Source of the DNA: Antedon mediterranea
Taxonomy: Eukaryota; Echinodermata; Crinoidea; Comatulida; Antedonidae
Direction: 5' to 3'
Length of the DNA: 64,000 bases
Assembly: GCF_964355755.1 (NCBI RefSeq)
Contig: NC_092677.1
Coordinates: forward strand, 18,696,101-18,760,100
The translations under genes and the position numbers were made by a program. Below, piece after piece: positions 1-9,429 of this stretch (position 1 is the first letter of the stretch; each line of letters begins with the position of its first letter). Under the pieces are notes generated by a model that ran no database searches, had not been told where the DNA came from, and saw only the letters and a list, made by a program, of their open reading frames with translations.

Positions 1-3000
1 ACTGCACCTATGCCATAATTTGAGGCATCGGTTTGCAATATAAACATCTTATCAAAATTTGGGGCTTTTAATACATTATCATCAGTAAGTCGTTTCTTTA
101 AGGTTACAAAGGCATTTTCACATTGTTCATTCCACTTAACGGTATTACTTTTACTCTTTAAAGTTAAATCAATCAATGGCTTAGCAATATCGGCATAGTT
201 CTGTACAAATTTTCTGTAATAGCCAGTTAATCCGAGAAATGATCGGACTTGTTTCTTAGACAAAGGTCTGGGGAACTTTTCCACAGCCTCAACCTTATCA
301 ATCATGGGTCTAATTTCTCCATTACCAATCTTATGCCCCAGAAATTCTACCTGAGCATAGGCAATTTTACATTTCAAAGGCTTTGCTGTCAATCCAGCAC
401 TACTTAATCTTTCTAATACATCATTCAAATGAAAAATATGATCTTTCCAAGTTTGACTATAAATACATATGTCATCTATATATGCCTTAGCATATCCCTC
501 AGTGCCTTGTAATCCCTTATCCATTAATCTTTGGAAAGTACTAGAGCTATTTTGCATACCAAATGGAAGTACATTGTAACAATACTGTCCAAATTGTGTA
601 ATAAATGCTGATTTGTCTTTGGTCTTAGGATCCAGAGGCACCTGGTAAAATCCTTTAGTTAGATCTAACGTAGTTATGTATATTGCGGATGATACCTCAT
701 CCAACATTTCGTCTATGCGAGGCATAACATAAGGGTCAAATTGTGTAGTCTTATTTAGTGATCTAAAATCTGTCACCATTCTAATTTGATTCTGGCCTTT
801 CTTCAGGGCAATAATAGGTGCAGCATAGGCACTAACTGTAGGTTCTATTATACCCATAGCCAACATACTATCTAATTCCTCTTTCAATTTACCCTTTAAT
901 GCTTGGGGCGTTCTATATGCCCTATGCCTTATAGGCATTTCACCATTAGTCTTAATTTCATGTGTCACTAAGTGGGTTCTACCTGGTACATCCGAGAATA
1001 CATTCTGTTGGTACTTTAACAATTCTGTTAATTGTTTAGTTTGTGTATCATTTAAATTACTACTAACGTTAACATCTCTCCATGTTTGTGATTGATGATA
1101 AGACAATCCTATGTCTATTTCACTATCTAACTCATTGTCATGGACTGTTTCATTTAAGTCTACTTCTTCTATCGACTGAACATTTGTTACTACATAATAA
1201 CCATCTTTACTTATTTCTACTTTATCATACCATCTCTTTAACATATTAACATGTAGAATTTGTTTTTCTTTTCTTCTACCTCCTATGTATATTTCATAAT
1301 TTACATCATTGACCTTTTTTGTAACAGTGAAGGGGCCTTGCCATTTACTGTCTAACTTACTATTTCCTACTGGAAGGAATATCAACACTTTGTCCCCTTC
1401 TACAAATTCTCTATCAATAGCATTCTTGTTATAATTTTGGGACATAATTTCTTGTTGTTCAAATTTGTTTACATTAGCATCTTTCATTAATTCCTCCATT
1501 TTTTCTCTTATGTCTAACATGTATTTGATAACGTCAGTAGATGTTTCTTCATCTTCTACCCAATTACTTTTGAGTAAACTCAAGAGTCCCCTCACCTCTC
1601 TACCATAAAGCAATTTAAAAGGTGAATGGCCCGTCGCTTTACTAGGAACTTCTCTGTATGCAAACAGAAAGGGGGGTATGTAGTTATCCCAATTTTTTCT
1701 TTGCTTAACTGTAAGTGTCCTTATCATATTTTTCAATGTACCCTGAAATCTTTCAACAAGCCCATTGCTTTGGGGGTGGTACACTGTAGTCTTTAATTGA
1801 TTAATCCCCAACATACTACATATAGATTGCATAATTGAAGACATGAAATTAGTTCCTTGATCATGTACAATCTCTTCGGGTAATCCTACTCTAGTAAAGA
1901 CTTCTATTAGAGCCCTGGCTACTGTTTCAGCTCTAACATTGGGTAACGGGATAGCATCCGGATATCTCGTAGCATAGTCAATTATAGTAAGCATATATTT
2001 GTTATTACGGCTTGTTCTAGATAAGGGTCCAACAATGTCTATCGCTATACGTTTAAATGGTGTACTTATAATCGGTAATGGTATCAAAGTATGTTTCCTT
2101 TTACTTTTACCCTTATCTACCTTTTGGCATTCCTTACAGACTTTACAATAGACTACCACATCTTTAAATATACCTGGCCAATAGAATTGGTTCAGGACCC
2201 TACTTTTAGTTTTCTCAACACCCATGTGACCTGCAAATGGCACATTATGACCTAAGTGTAATACACCCTGTCTACACTGAGTGGGTAATACAATCTGTTC
2301 CACTTGGTTATTCTTATCTTTAATACTACTCCAATTTCTCATCAATATACCTTGTCTCATAAAGAAACATACCCTATGCTGACCTATTTCTTCTATAGGG
2401 ACCACCCTGTCAAACACTCCTTTGAGTGAGTCATCCTTAGTTTGCAATTTGATCAGTTCTTGTTTAGTTAGGTTCAGCTTGTGCTGTTGTTCATAAGTTT
2501 TATGTTTGACTGTTTTATCTTTAGCTTTATCCTCATTTTCGTCAAACAAATTATTCATTTCTGTTCCATTCATATCATCTAAACACTTAGTTTTATTTAC
2601 TTTGTTGTCATTTACTACTGTTTTCAACAATTGTACATTAGTTTCTTTAGGCGGCTCTTCTATCGGCTTAAAGTTACTATCTTTCCCTAACAATATCATT
2701 TCGTCTTGTATTCTAACATCATTTTCAATTCTGGCTTGCTCCCTAGTTAGGACGAACATTTCTTTAGCCATTGTTTCCCCACAATTCTGGTCCAAATCAT
2801 GACCCAATAACATGTCCCTCTGTAATCCTTCGATTACGGCTACAATCACTTTTCCTGTCACTATCTTACTTTCTATAGCTACCTCAGCTAAGGGGACGGT
2901 AATATCGCCTCCTATACCTCTTAACGTAACCCATTTTCCTGGCAAGTAACATTTGTTAGGCACTAGACTTTCCTTAACAGTTGACTGGGTACATCCCGAG

Positions 3001-3899
3001 TCTCTTAGCATAGTTATATCCTGTCCTTCTAATTGTCCTGTTATTATACACTTCTCCATTTTATTTTCTACACTATCCATAACTACTTGGGGTCTATCTG
3101 ATTTTATTCCTTCACATCTTAAGCCATCTTTCACATTCGGGCCCTTCTTAGTGTCACTAGTCTTTCCTTTTGCTACCATCTTAGGACAATCCCCTATTTT
3201 ATGTCCCTTCTCCTTACAATTAAAGCATAGGCCATTAATCCATTCATTTGAAGGTTCTCTCTGTTGGAAATTTCTACCATAGTTATGGAATTTGCCTCTT
3301 CTTCCGCGATACCTATTGTATCCTTGCTGCCTAGCTCCAGGGTTATTCTGAGTCGTACTATTCTTATGTTTACTATTTTCTTGGCCCTTATAATACGTAG
3401 GCTTATTTTCAGAATTTACGGCATTCCAATAGCCACGGCCACCTCTATTAGCTATATAAACATCGGCTATCCTAGCCATATCATAGCTCTTATTTACTTG
3501 TTTATCTCTAAGATAAAGCCTCAAATCTTCAGGCATTTTATCAAGTGCCTGTTCCATTATAATCATTTCAATAATGCCTGCAGCATCATCTTCTTTTACA
3601 TTAGCACATTTCATCCAACATTTTAAATAATGGGAGAGCTCATTCAGCCATTCCCTGATGGACATATCTTTAACTCTGTTTGAATTTCTAAATTTAAATC
3701 TGTAAGTCTCTGCGGACACATCATACTTTTCTAAGATTGCCTTCTTTAAGGTATCATAATCTACACATTCTTTTACGGTTAAGGATGCATATGCTGTCCT
3801 AGCTTTACCAGACAGTTCAGGTGCTAACCTAGCGGACCACGTATTCTTATCCCAACCTGTGGCTTCTGCCAAGTGTTCAAAAATATATATCAATATCAT
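1..3899 (-). CDS. Gag-Pol polyprotein (gag core, protease, integrase, RT, start of RNase H), partial
   Basis: One minus-strand frame appears open from about 3899 to the left edge, roughly 1,300 codons. In order it encodes a gag core; a CCHC zinc knuckle near 3180-3227 (CX2CX4HX4C); a protease motif DSG at about 2994-3002; an integrase HHCC zinc region (2,140-2,262) with the GHMGVEKT motif; and the integrase catalytic residues D (2037-2039), D (1860-1862) and E (1752-1754), giving D-x58-D-x35-E. An integrase C-terminal domain ending HVNMLKRWY follows. Reverse transcriptase has its active site YIDD at 471-482. RNase H begins with QTDASNYGIGA (Asp at 27-29) and is cut by the edge. All these motifs share one frame, so the element may be fairly young apart from the gag break. 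Confidence 0.88.
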   Translation of the reverse strand, partial: MILIYIFEHLAEATGWDKNTWSARLAPELSGKARTAYASLTVKECVDYDTLKKAILEKYDVSAETYRFKFRNSNRVKDMSIREWLNELSHYLKCWMKCANVKEDDAAGIIEMIIMEQALDKMPEDLRLYLRDKQVNKSYDMARIADVYIANRGGRGYWNAVNSENKPTYYKGQENSKHKNSTTQNNPGARQQGYNRYRGRRGKFHNYGRNFQQREPSNEWINGLCFNCKEKGHKIGDCPKMVAKGKTSDTKKGPNVKDGLRCEGIKSDRPQVVMDSVENKMEKCIITGQLEGQDITMLRDSGCTQSTVKESLVPNKCYLPGKWVTLRGIGGDITVPLAEVAIESKIVTGKVIVAVIEGLQRDMLLGHDLDQNCGETMAKEMFVLTREQARIENDVRIQDEMILLGKDSNFKPIEEPPKETNVQLLKTVVNDNKVNKTKCLDDMNGTEMNNLFDENEDKAKDKTVKHKTYEQQHKLNLTKQELIKLQTKDDSLKGVFDRVVPIEEIGQHRVCFFMRQGILMRNWSSIKDKNNQVEQIVLPTQCRQGVLHLGHNVPFAGHMGVEKTKSRVLNQFYWPGIFKDVVVYCKVCKECQKVDKGKSKRKHTLIPLPIISTPFKRIAIDIVGPLSRTSRNNKYMLTIIDYATRYPDAIPLPNVRAETVARALIEVFTRVGLPEEIVHDQGTNFMSSIMQSICSMLGINQLKTTVYHPQSNGLVERFQGTLKNMIRTLTVKQRKNWDNYIPPFLFAYREVPSKATGHSPFKLLYGREVRGLLSLLKSNWVEDEETSTDVIKYMLDIREKMEELMKDANVNKFEQQEIMSQNYNKNAIDREFVEGDKVLIFLPVGNSKLDSKWQGPFTVTKKVNDVNYEIYIGGRRKEKQILHVNMLKRWYDKVEISKDGYYVVTNVQSIEEVDLNETVHDNELDSEIDIGLSYHQSQTWRDVNVSSNLNDTQTKQLTELLKYQQNVFSDVPGRTHLVTHEIKTNGEMPIRHRAYRTPQALKGKLKEELDSMLAMGIIEPTVSAYAAPIIALKKGQNQIRMVTDFRSLNKTTQFDPYVMPRIDEMLDEVSSAIYITTLDLTKGFYQVPLDPKTKDKSAFITQFGQYCYNVLPFGMQNSSSTFQRLMDKGLQGTEGYAKAYIDDICIYSQTWKDHIFHLNDVLERLSSAGLTAKPLKCKIAYAQVEFLGHKIGNGEIRPMIDKVEAVEKFPRPLSKKQVRSFLGLTGYYRKFVQNYADIAKPLIDLTLKSKSNTVKWNEQCENAFVTLKKRLTDDNVLKAPNFDKMFILQTDASNYGIGA

Positions 3900-4248
3900 C
3901 TGATTCCTTCAAAGTAGGAACCTTTACCTTCATTTCGTCTACTATATTCCTAGCATTACTGTAGCTAGACCTATTTTCTAATTCCATCATTTTCACTCTT
4001 TCTTGTGATTCAATTTTTCTTAGCTCTATATCTAACTTTTTGTTTTCGGCCTCGAACTTCATTCGAAAATATTCGAGCATCATATCTTTAGGCATACCGC
4101 CGGGTATTTCGGGCAAATCAATATCCCTAGCCATTTTATCATATATTTCATTGACTTGGTCAACCTCTTCTTGGTCAACCATATCTTCCCTAGCATCTTT
4201 TTCTGACATAGTCTTATCTATATTTTTACCCGATCTTAAAGTTGTCAT
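3877..4248 (-). pseudogene. Gag N-terminal part, broken by a one-base shift
   Basis: A 123-residue reading frame starts at an ATG at 4248. It is rich in charged helix-forming residues with a long Glu/Lys stretch, as in Gypsy gag N-termini, and ends with the residues DDIDIYF before TGA at 3877-3879. The neighbouring minus-strand frame continues directly as a gag core (EHLAEATGWDKN and onward). The two frames meet at a run of five T (minus strand), and one extra T explains the break. A true mutation, a sequence error or programmed frameshifting are all possible. Confidence 0.7.
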
Positions 4249-4656
4249 GCTAATAACAATTTTACTAATGAAATATGTAAACTTATGTATACAAAATATG
4301 TTATAAAAGTATTTGTATTACCTTGATTAATATGAAATCCACATAAATTTTTAAATTCAATACAATCTAAGACATTAATTTACTTCAAAGTCACAAACAA
4401 CGTTCCAAGTTCGCTCCGTACAAAAATTTACTTTCGAAATAAAAATAGTTTACAAAGTCAGATTTGCAAATCTTCTCAAAATTTTCTGGGCTTCCTTCTG
4501 TTACTTCAGTCTTCTTTCAGATCTCGGTGAATATATATCTTTCCGATGAATATCCAGCAGTCTTGAGTAGGTACCTTGAGCTCAACAGTACTTCTTCTTC
4601 GTTGTAATATCCAAACAACGCACGGTATAAAAACGTTTATCTATTACAATATTCTA

Positions 4657-4735
4657 CTTTTATACTGGATATGCAAATTTTAGGCTTCAGAGGAGGATAA
4701 CATTTTCCCTCCAAAAATTATACGATTTTGATTGG
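4657..4735 (-). promoter_or_regulatory. Putative LTR promoter of the Gmr1-like element (CCAAT and TATA boxes)
   Basis: On the minus strand a CCAAT pentamer (4731-4735) is followed about 70 bases downstream by a perfect TATAAAAG (4657-4664). This lies 410 bases upstream of the gag ATG, where a 5' LTR U3/R boundary is expected. Transcription would begin near 4,630. The motifs are visible; their function is inferred. Confidence 0.5.
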
Positions 4736-4829
4736 CTAATAATAAGGCGGACCTGGTCTAAAGCATCCTTCTCTAAACACAGAGAATCACAACATCAATA
4801 ATATGACAACATATTTTAAACATATTTAA

Positions 4830-5515
4830 CAGAATAATTGGTTAAGAAATTATCTATTAGACAACACAATAATACAGAGCATTCAAGTAGTTAGACATGT
4901 GTAGGGGTACAGTTATTATAGAACACAATTAAGAGTACATTGTAGTTTGATCTATTGGTTGTAGGATAAATTTAAACACAGCAATGCAGTTCAGTTTAGT
5001 TAGTTGCTTAAGGACAAAGTTAAACAAAGGAATTCAGTTTAGTTTTGTTAGTTCTTACAACAAAATTAAAGAGAGGAATGCAGTTTAATTTAGTTAGTTG
5101 TTTAGAGCAAAATAAAAAACAGCAAATCTAACACTATAATTGGTTAAGAACTTTTAGACAAAACAATTATACATGGTACAGTTATTATAGAACACAATAA
5201 GGAGTAAATATTTTAGACAAATCTGAAGTATAATTAGTTAAGAAATTCTATATGAACCAACCCAATAATACAGGACATTCAAGTTGTTAGACATGTGTAG
5301 GGGTACAGTTATTATAGAGCACAATTAAGACTCGAGTACATATTTACAAATCTAACAGTATAATTTGGTTGAGAAATCATCTAATAGACAGCACAATAAT
5401 ACAGGAAATTCTAGTAGTTCACATTTGTAGGGAGGGGTACAGATATTATAGAACACAATTAGGAGTACATATTTTAGAAAAATCTAACATTAAAACTGGT
5501 TGAGTCAAAAAACAA
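4830..5515. repeat. Imperfect tandem repeats in the putative U3 region
   Basis: A block of roughly 120-130 bases recurs about four times, near 4,835, 5,135, 5,235 and 5,355. Its core reads GTAGGGGTACAGTTATTATA, followed by GAACACAATTA. Nested within it at 4,983-5,110 is a second unit of about 60 bases, repeated three times, marked by CAGTTTAGTTTAGTTAGTTG-like sequence. Repeated units in a retroelement U3 often act as enhancers; that role is inferred. Confidence 0.6.
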
Positions 5516-5658
5516 ATTTAAAAAATTTTAAATTACTTGTCATCTATGTAACGTAAACCTCATAAATTATCTGCAATATCAATATTATACAACTATTAAA
5601 GATAATTCAAGCTAATCCCTAATACTCAAGTAATCTTCTAACAGAGTAGCATACAATT

Positions 5659-5922
5659 TTAATCATGAACCCCTACTGCCGATGTCGGCAAATGACATGG
5701 ATTTCCATGTTTCCCTTTATTCAATCTACTTGATCGTCTAAACCCTTTATCCCTATCTTCAATATTCTTAACTTGATTTTCTATCTCCTTGTTCTCTACA
5801 GAAGTAATCATATTGTCTATCTCTTCGTTTTCTACAGAAATAATCATATTGTCTATCTCTTTGTTTTCTACAGAAATAATCATATTGTCTATCTCTTTGT
5901 TTTCTACAGAAGGAGTAAACAT
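5659..5922 (-). pseudogene. Frame-shifted C-terminal tail of the mosaic pol, with a 12-residue tandem repeat
   Basis: An 87-residue frame, shifted from the 531-residue frame, begins with four copies of a 36-base unit encoding SVENKEIDNMII variants. It ends with RRSSRLNKGKHGNP, a basic tail typical of Gypsy pol C-termini. The shift occurs near 5,925, where the upstream acidic tail ends at TAG. The repeat unit is a multiple of three, so its expansion kept the frame. Confidence 0.5.
5779..5922. repeat. 36-bp tandem repeat, four copies
   Basis: GTCTATCTCTTTGTTTTCTA followed by CAGAAATAATCATATT recurs with starts near 5,815, 5,851 and 5,887, plus a diverged first copy at about 5,779. Copies differ by one to four bases. 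Confidence 0.85.
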
Positions 5923-7499
5923 TGTAACAAAGCATCACCCTCATCATCTTCTTCTTCACTACCCTCACTATTCTCATCTGATACAAATATAGGAAGATGA
6001 TCTTCCAAGACATCTGATTCCTGGCCACGTGGATCAAGGTGCAATTGACGTCGATTTACCAATTTGGAAATTCCACCCATTGCTGGTCTAACTTCATAAA
6101 TATCCTGTTCTTCATTCATGTCTATAATCACATGAGTTACTTCTTGAAATTTATCTGATAACTTATGACGTCCAGTAAACGCATTTCGTTTCAACAACAC
6201 TCTATTCCCAACCTCCAATTTAAAGTCTGTAGTGCGACCATCATGTCGTGCGGCTTCTCGGTTTGCTGCCTCTTTTTGTTCATCTTCCGTCTTAAAAACA
6301 GCTGCCTTCCCTGTTTGTTTGTTGGTCATCCCTGTAGTTACCGCGTGTAAAGGTACCGCGATTCTTGGAATCAACGATGGATTAATCCTTCTATATGGAA
6401 ATCTAATTAGTGGTCCTTCTGTAACTTTGATTTGGTGAGAAATCACAGCACATCTACCAACGTCTATGATTCCCTTAGAGAAAACGTCTTCATTCTTTTG
6501 CATATCTGACAATTCTTCATGTGAAAATGACGGCAACACTGTTGGTACAACAGAATTTACTTCTATGGAACCACCTTCAACTTTTGTCATCAAACAGGAT
6601 GCGATCACGTTCAGGTCACTTTTTAACTCCGAGGAATTAACACAGGTATTACTTGGACAACGACTCAGTGCATCTGCACATTTGTTATGAACATCACTCT
6701 CATTCATCACTTTGCTCGACGCTAATAACATTTTATCCTCCTCTGACGCAAGTATGATTTTGTATTTCCGAATAGCTGGTACCACATCCTTACTGCTCTG
6801 TATTGGCGAATTCACTAAATGTCTAAGAATATTGCAGCCGATTACAAGAGGATACTTGGTGTCCTTCTGTGTACAAGACTGATCTGATACTACTAGAAAA
6901 CTTCCCATCAAGTTCTGACCATTCACTTCAATCGGTACCTCGATGTAGCCTTTAATTGGGATTTCAATCCCGCCTACTCCAATAACATTTAGGAATATTC
7001 CAGATGCGGGCTGTAATTCACCAAGATTCTTTTTTAGTTTATCGTGATACAGTGACGATGGTATAATCGATGCTTCTGCACCCGTGTCGAAAATGCAACC
7101 CAGCATGATGCCTCCGATTTCCACATCACCACAAGGACTTTTTGCGACCAGTCGATCTACCAACTCTGTATTTTCCATTGGTGTGGTTGACATCCGCTTT
7201 GTCCCCGGTCCTTTAGCTTCCTTCTCTTTAGGTTTCTCCGGACAGTTTCTACTGTAATGCCCTCTTCCTTTACAATTAAAACACAATGTCTCCTCTGTAC
7301 AGTCTGTCTTTGCATGTCCCTTTTTGCCACAATTGTAACACTTTAACTCTTTAGCTCGTTCCATGTCAGCATTCTGAATATTTATCAAGCTCTGGACACT
7401 CTTCGTTAGCATCGCTACGTCATTTTTTAATGCAGCAATTTCTTCTTTTAGTGCTGGTTCTTCTACCCTTCTTGCTTCTACTGAATGTTCCATAGACAC
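5904..7499 (-). CDS. Zinc-knuckle, protease and mosaic pol protein (531 residues)
   Basis: The listed start at 7499 is GTG; the first ATG lies two codons later, and the frame also opens upstream into the gag T run. Residues 54-67 and 73-86 form two CCHC zinc knuckles. Residues 138-140 are the aspartic protease DTG. Near 272-280 is CADALSR, the motif usually found at the end of RNase H. Residues about 335-375 (QKNEDVFSKG through PYRRINPS) look like the segment just before an RT domain. Residues about 405-490 resemble an integrase C-terminal domain (VGNRVLLKRN through VNRRQLHLDP). The RT, RNase H and integrase catalytic regions are missing, and the fragments are not in standard order, yet the frame stays open. 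Confidence 0.7.
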   Translation of the reverse strand: MSMEHSVEARRVEEPALKEEIAALKNDVAMLTKSVQSLINIQNADMERAKELKCYNCGKKGHAKTDCTEETLCFNCKGRGHYSRNCPEKPKEKEAKGPGTKRMSTTPMENTELVDRLVAKSPCGDVEIGGIMLGCIFDTGAEASIIPSSLYHDKLKKNLGELQPASGIFLNVIGVGGIEIPIKGYIEVPIEVNGQNLMGSFLVVSDQSCTQKDTKYPLVIGCNILRHLVNSPIQSSKDVVPAIRKYKIILASEEDKMLLASSKVMNESDVHNKCADALSRCPSNTCVNSSELKSDLNVIASCLMTKVEGGSIEVNSVVPTVLPSFSHEELSDMQKNEDVFSKGIIDVGRCAVISHQIKVTEGPLIRFPYRRINPSLIPRIAVPLHAVTTGMTNKQTGKAAVFKTEDEQKEAANREAARHDGRTTDFKLEVGNRVLLKRNAFTGRHKLSDKFQEVTHVIIDMNEEQDIYEVRPAMGGISKLVNRRQLHLDPRGQESDVLEDHLPIFVSDENSEGSEEEDDEGDALLQCLLLL

Positions 7500-7536
7500 C
7501 TCACAAACTCTGGCCTGATGCCTTGGCTCTTCATCC

Positions 7537-8169
7537 TTAAAAAAATTGTAACACTTCCTCCCGCATTTCCAAAAATGTCTTATCTTTACACTGCATTTCT
7601 ATTCTCCTTAGTTCTCTCCTAACCCAACCTTCTTTGGCACCATGAACAAATCTTTCCTTCAATGTATAATCCCTCAGCCTCTTCAAAGCATCCTTATCTT
7701 CTTCTACTGCAGCTGCCTTTACCATCTTTGTATATAATCTCATTAGAACACGGCTAAAATCTGCTAGCGACTCAACATCTTTTTGGTTCCGGTTGTGGAA
7801 TTCTCGAGTTAGAGAAGGTACTGTTTCTATTGGTCCGAACAAAGACTTTAACACTGTCACTATTTGGTCATAGTCTTCTCTCACATTTCCTTCTCTGCAA
7901 AGAATCTCTTCTTTCGCTGAACCTGCTAGATGATCCAATAATGACTGCGCTTTTGCTTTTCCTGTCAGGTTATAGTGGTTGGCATAACTCTGAAAGTCAT
8001 CTAACCATTCTTTTAGTGACAAATCTCCATTTGCTTTTGTAGACCCTCTATACTTGGCTATTTTCATCGGAGGTGGAGCTTGCTGAACTCTTAACCCTTG
8101 TAGGACATCAGTCAAAGCCTGCATCATCCCCTGCATGGACGCTTGATCTTCAGCTGGTTCTTCTGCCAT
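7537..8169 (-). CDS. Gag capsid-type protein of the right retroelement
   Basis: A 210-residue protein with an acidic start (MAEEPAEDQ), a proline stretch, then a helix-rich retrotransposon Gag core: LKEWLDDFQSYANHYNLTG, a LLDHLAGSA segment, and a late LKERFVHGAKEGWVRRELR segment. These follow the usual Gypsy capsid pattern. It ends in a run of seven T (minus strand) giving Phe-Phe-stop. The zinc-knuckle frame lies one base away and is open through the same T run, so gag was probably once continuous with the downstream frame, or the two are joined by frameshifting. Confidence 0.75.
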   Translation of the reverse strand: MAEEPAEDQASMQGMMQALTDVLQGLRVQQAPPPMKIAKYRGSTKANGDLSLKEWLDDFQSYANHYNLTGKAKAQSLLDHLAGSAKEEILCREGNVREDYDQIVTVLKSLFGPIETVPSLTREFHNRNQKDVESLADFSRVLMRLYTKMVKAAAVEEDKDALKRLRDYTLKERFVHGAKEGWVRRELRRIEMQCKDKTFLEMREEVLQFF

Positions 8170-8803
8170 AATTTCAGACTGAGCTCTTACAGTACAAATA
8201 AATTCTTATTACACAATATTATATACTACTGAGCTTATCTCTAACATGTACCTTAATGCACCAAAATCTTAAAAAACATCTATCGGGTAATGTATATAAT
8301 TTTTGTTTTTACCCTTATTCTACCATAAATATTACACTTATACCATCAATCAATCAAAATAATTCCAATCAATCAACAAATAAAAATGTTTCATAAATAT
8401 AGTGCTTAAAAGTCAAAATAGTTCTAGCTTCAACAATACAGTATTATTAGTCCAAATCTTGATAGGTGGCGTCCTTCACAATCAAAATATCTACACAAAA
8501 GTATATCCACACGTAACTCGATCTCTTATTCCAAATTAGAATTAATACTATAGTTCAATCATAACTAGGTGGCGCACTTCACAATCGCCGAACTGTCATT
8601 AAACAAAAACACTGCAACGGTAAAACACAACAATCCGTTATATCACACGTACGCCACGTCGTAAAATCCTTCCTTTTAATTATAAATGAATCGCTAAACC
8701 GCTTCCTAGTTTACTTTCGGAAATGTCAATAATCGTAATCGGGATCTAGGCCTATGCTAGAAGTTTACAAATATGGTAATTGTACAGTACTTACAAACTG
8801 CTA
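8170..8803 (-). other. 5' leader of the right retroelement
   Basis: This is a non-coding stretch between gag and the primer-binding site. A short motif, GGTGGCGTCCTTCACAATC, at about 8,466 recurs as GGTGGCGCACTTCACAATC at about 8,569. No open frame was seen. Confidence 0.5.
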
Positions 8804-8822
8804 CATCCCATCCTCGTCGCCA
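8804..8822 (-). other. Putative tRNA primer-binding site
   Basis: The minus-strand sequence TGGCGACGAGGATGGGATG begins with TGG, the complement of a tRNA CCA end. It lies two bases from the ACA/TGT edge of the candidate LTR at 8825. The matching tRNA was not identified. Confidence 0.55.
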
Positions 8823-8824
8823 TT

Positions 8825-9233
8825 TGTCGTAATGTGGGGGTGTGGGAGTTATCAATATGTATAGCCCCTCAGATCGTAAAGAATCCAAATAAAGTGAATA
8901 CGATTAAGTATAAAATTTTGCAACAGTTTAATAAGTAGTACAAAACAGTATCAACAATTCTTTGTCTTGAACTAAAACAATTCCAATATCAGTAACACTT
9001 CAACCATGGCAAGCTTCAACGATCTTGATCCGTTGATAACAACAAATTAACAAACTTTTCGTATAGTAATCTACTCTAAATCTATGAAATCCTTTACAAT
9101 CCATGTAAGTTCAAACTACAGTAAACATCTTCACACTCGAATTCTATTTCCAACGTCGTATTATACCTCTTAAACACCAAATTATTAACTAACAAGTAAT
9201 ATAAACATCATTACTCGGAAATGTCCATTCAAC
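8825..9233 (-). repeat. Candidate 5' LTR fragment of the right retroelement
   Basis: On the plus strand the block opens with TGTCGTAATGTGGGGGTGTG, reading on the minus strand as an LTR end in CA next to the primer-binding site. It runs without coding content up to the 9-bp target duplication of the foldback transposon. That transposon appears to have landed in this LTR or just beside it. The far LTR end was not found. Confidence 0.4.
9225..9233 (+). repeat. Left target-site duplication (9 bp) of the foldback transposon
   Basis: CCATTCAAC immediately precedes the left inverted terminus and recurs exactly at 13521-13529, immediately after the right terminus. Confidence 0.85.
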
Positions 9234-9429
9234 ATGTCTGTGAAGTTGGTTACTAGTTCCTAGTTCCTAGTTCCTTATTCAAATTCAATTAAAGGGACAG
9301 TCACAAATATTTTTTAAAAAACAGATTTTAATACGTAATAACTGTCTAATTGAGTTGTTATTGCACCAACATGTTAGCCTTGACCTCCTCTACTTCTTCC
9401 GGTCAAAGTTTAATAACATTTTATGCATT

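Larger units (their letters stand above)
1..5643 (-). mobile_element. Ty3/Gypsy-class LTR retrotransposon with integrase before reverse transcriptase (Gmr1-like), truncated by left edge
   Basis: Read on the minus strand from right to left, the element shows a promoter-like LTR region (about 4,300-5,640), a gag start (4,248), one CCHC zinc knuckle, an aspartic protease motif, integrase, then reverse transcriptase and the start of RNase H at the window edge. Integrase upstream of RT is copia-like, but the RT, RNase H and integrase motifs are Gypsy-like. This combination defines the Gmr1 group. The 3' end and 3' LTR lie outside the window. The right boundary is approximate: I could not fix the LTR end or primer-binding site. 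Confidence 0.85.
4249..5658. other. LTR and leader region between the two retroelements
   Basis: There is no coding sequence here. From 4249 to about 4,640 is the probable R/U5 and leader of the left element. Above the promoter the sequence is dominated by imperfect tandem repeats (annotated separately). I could not find a clear LTR boundary, a primer-binding site for the left element, or the 3' LTR of the right element. Confidence 0.4.
5659..9233 (-). mobile_element. Non-autonomous Ty3/Gypsy-class element with gag, protease and mosaic pol
   Basis: Minus-strand order: candidate 5' LTR (from 8825 rightwards), primer-binding site (8804-8822), leader (8170-8803), gag (8169-7537), then a 531-residue frame (7499-5904) with two zinc knuckles, protease and scattered pol fragments, then a shifted C-terminal tail (5922-5659). 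No RT active site, RNase H catalytic core or integrase D,D,E region is present, so it cannot transpose alone. The 3' LTR was not identified. Confidence 0.75.

Noticed and set aside
2506-3626. Plus-strand frames of about 100 codons
   Set aside because: They are antisense shadows of the gag-pol frame and encode no recognisable domain.
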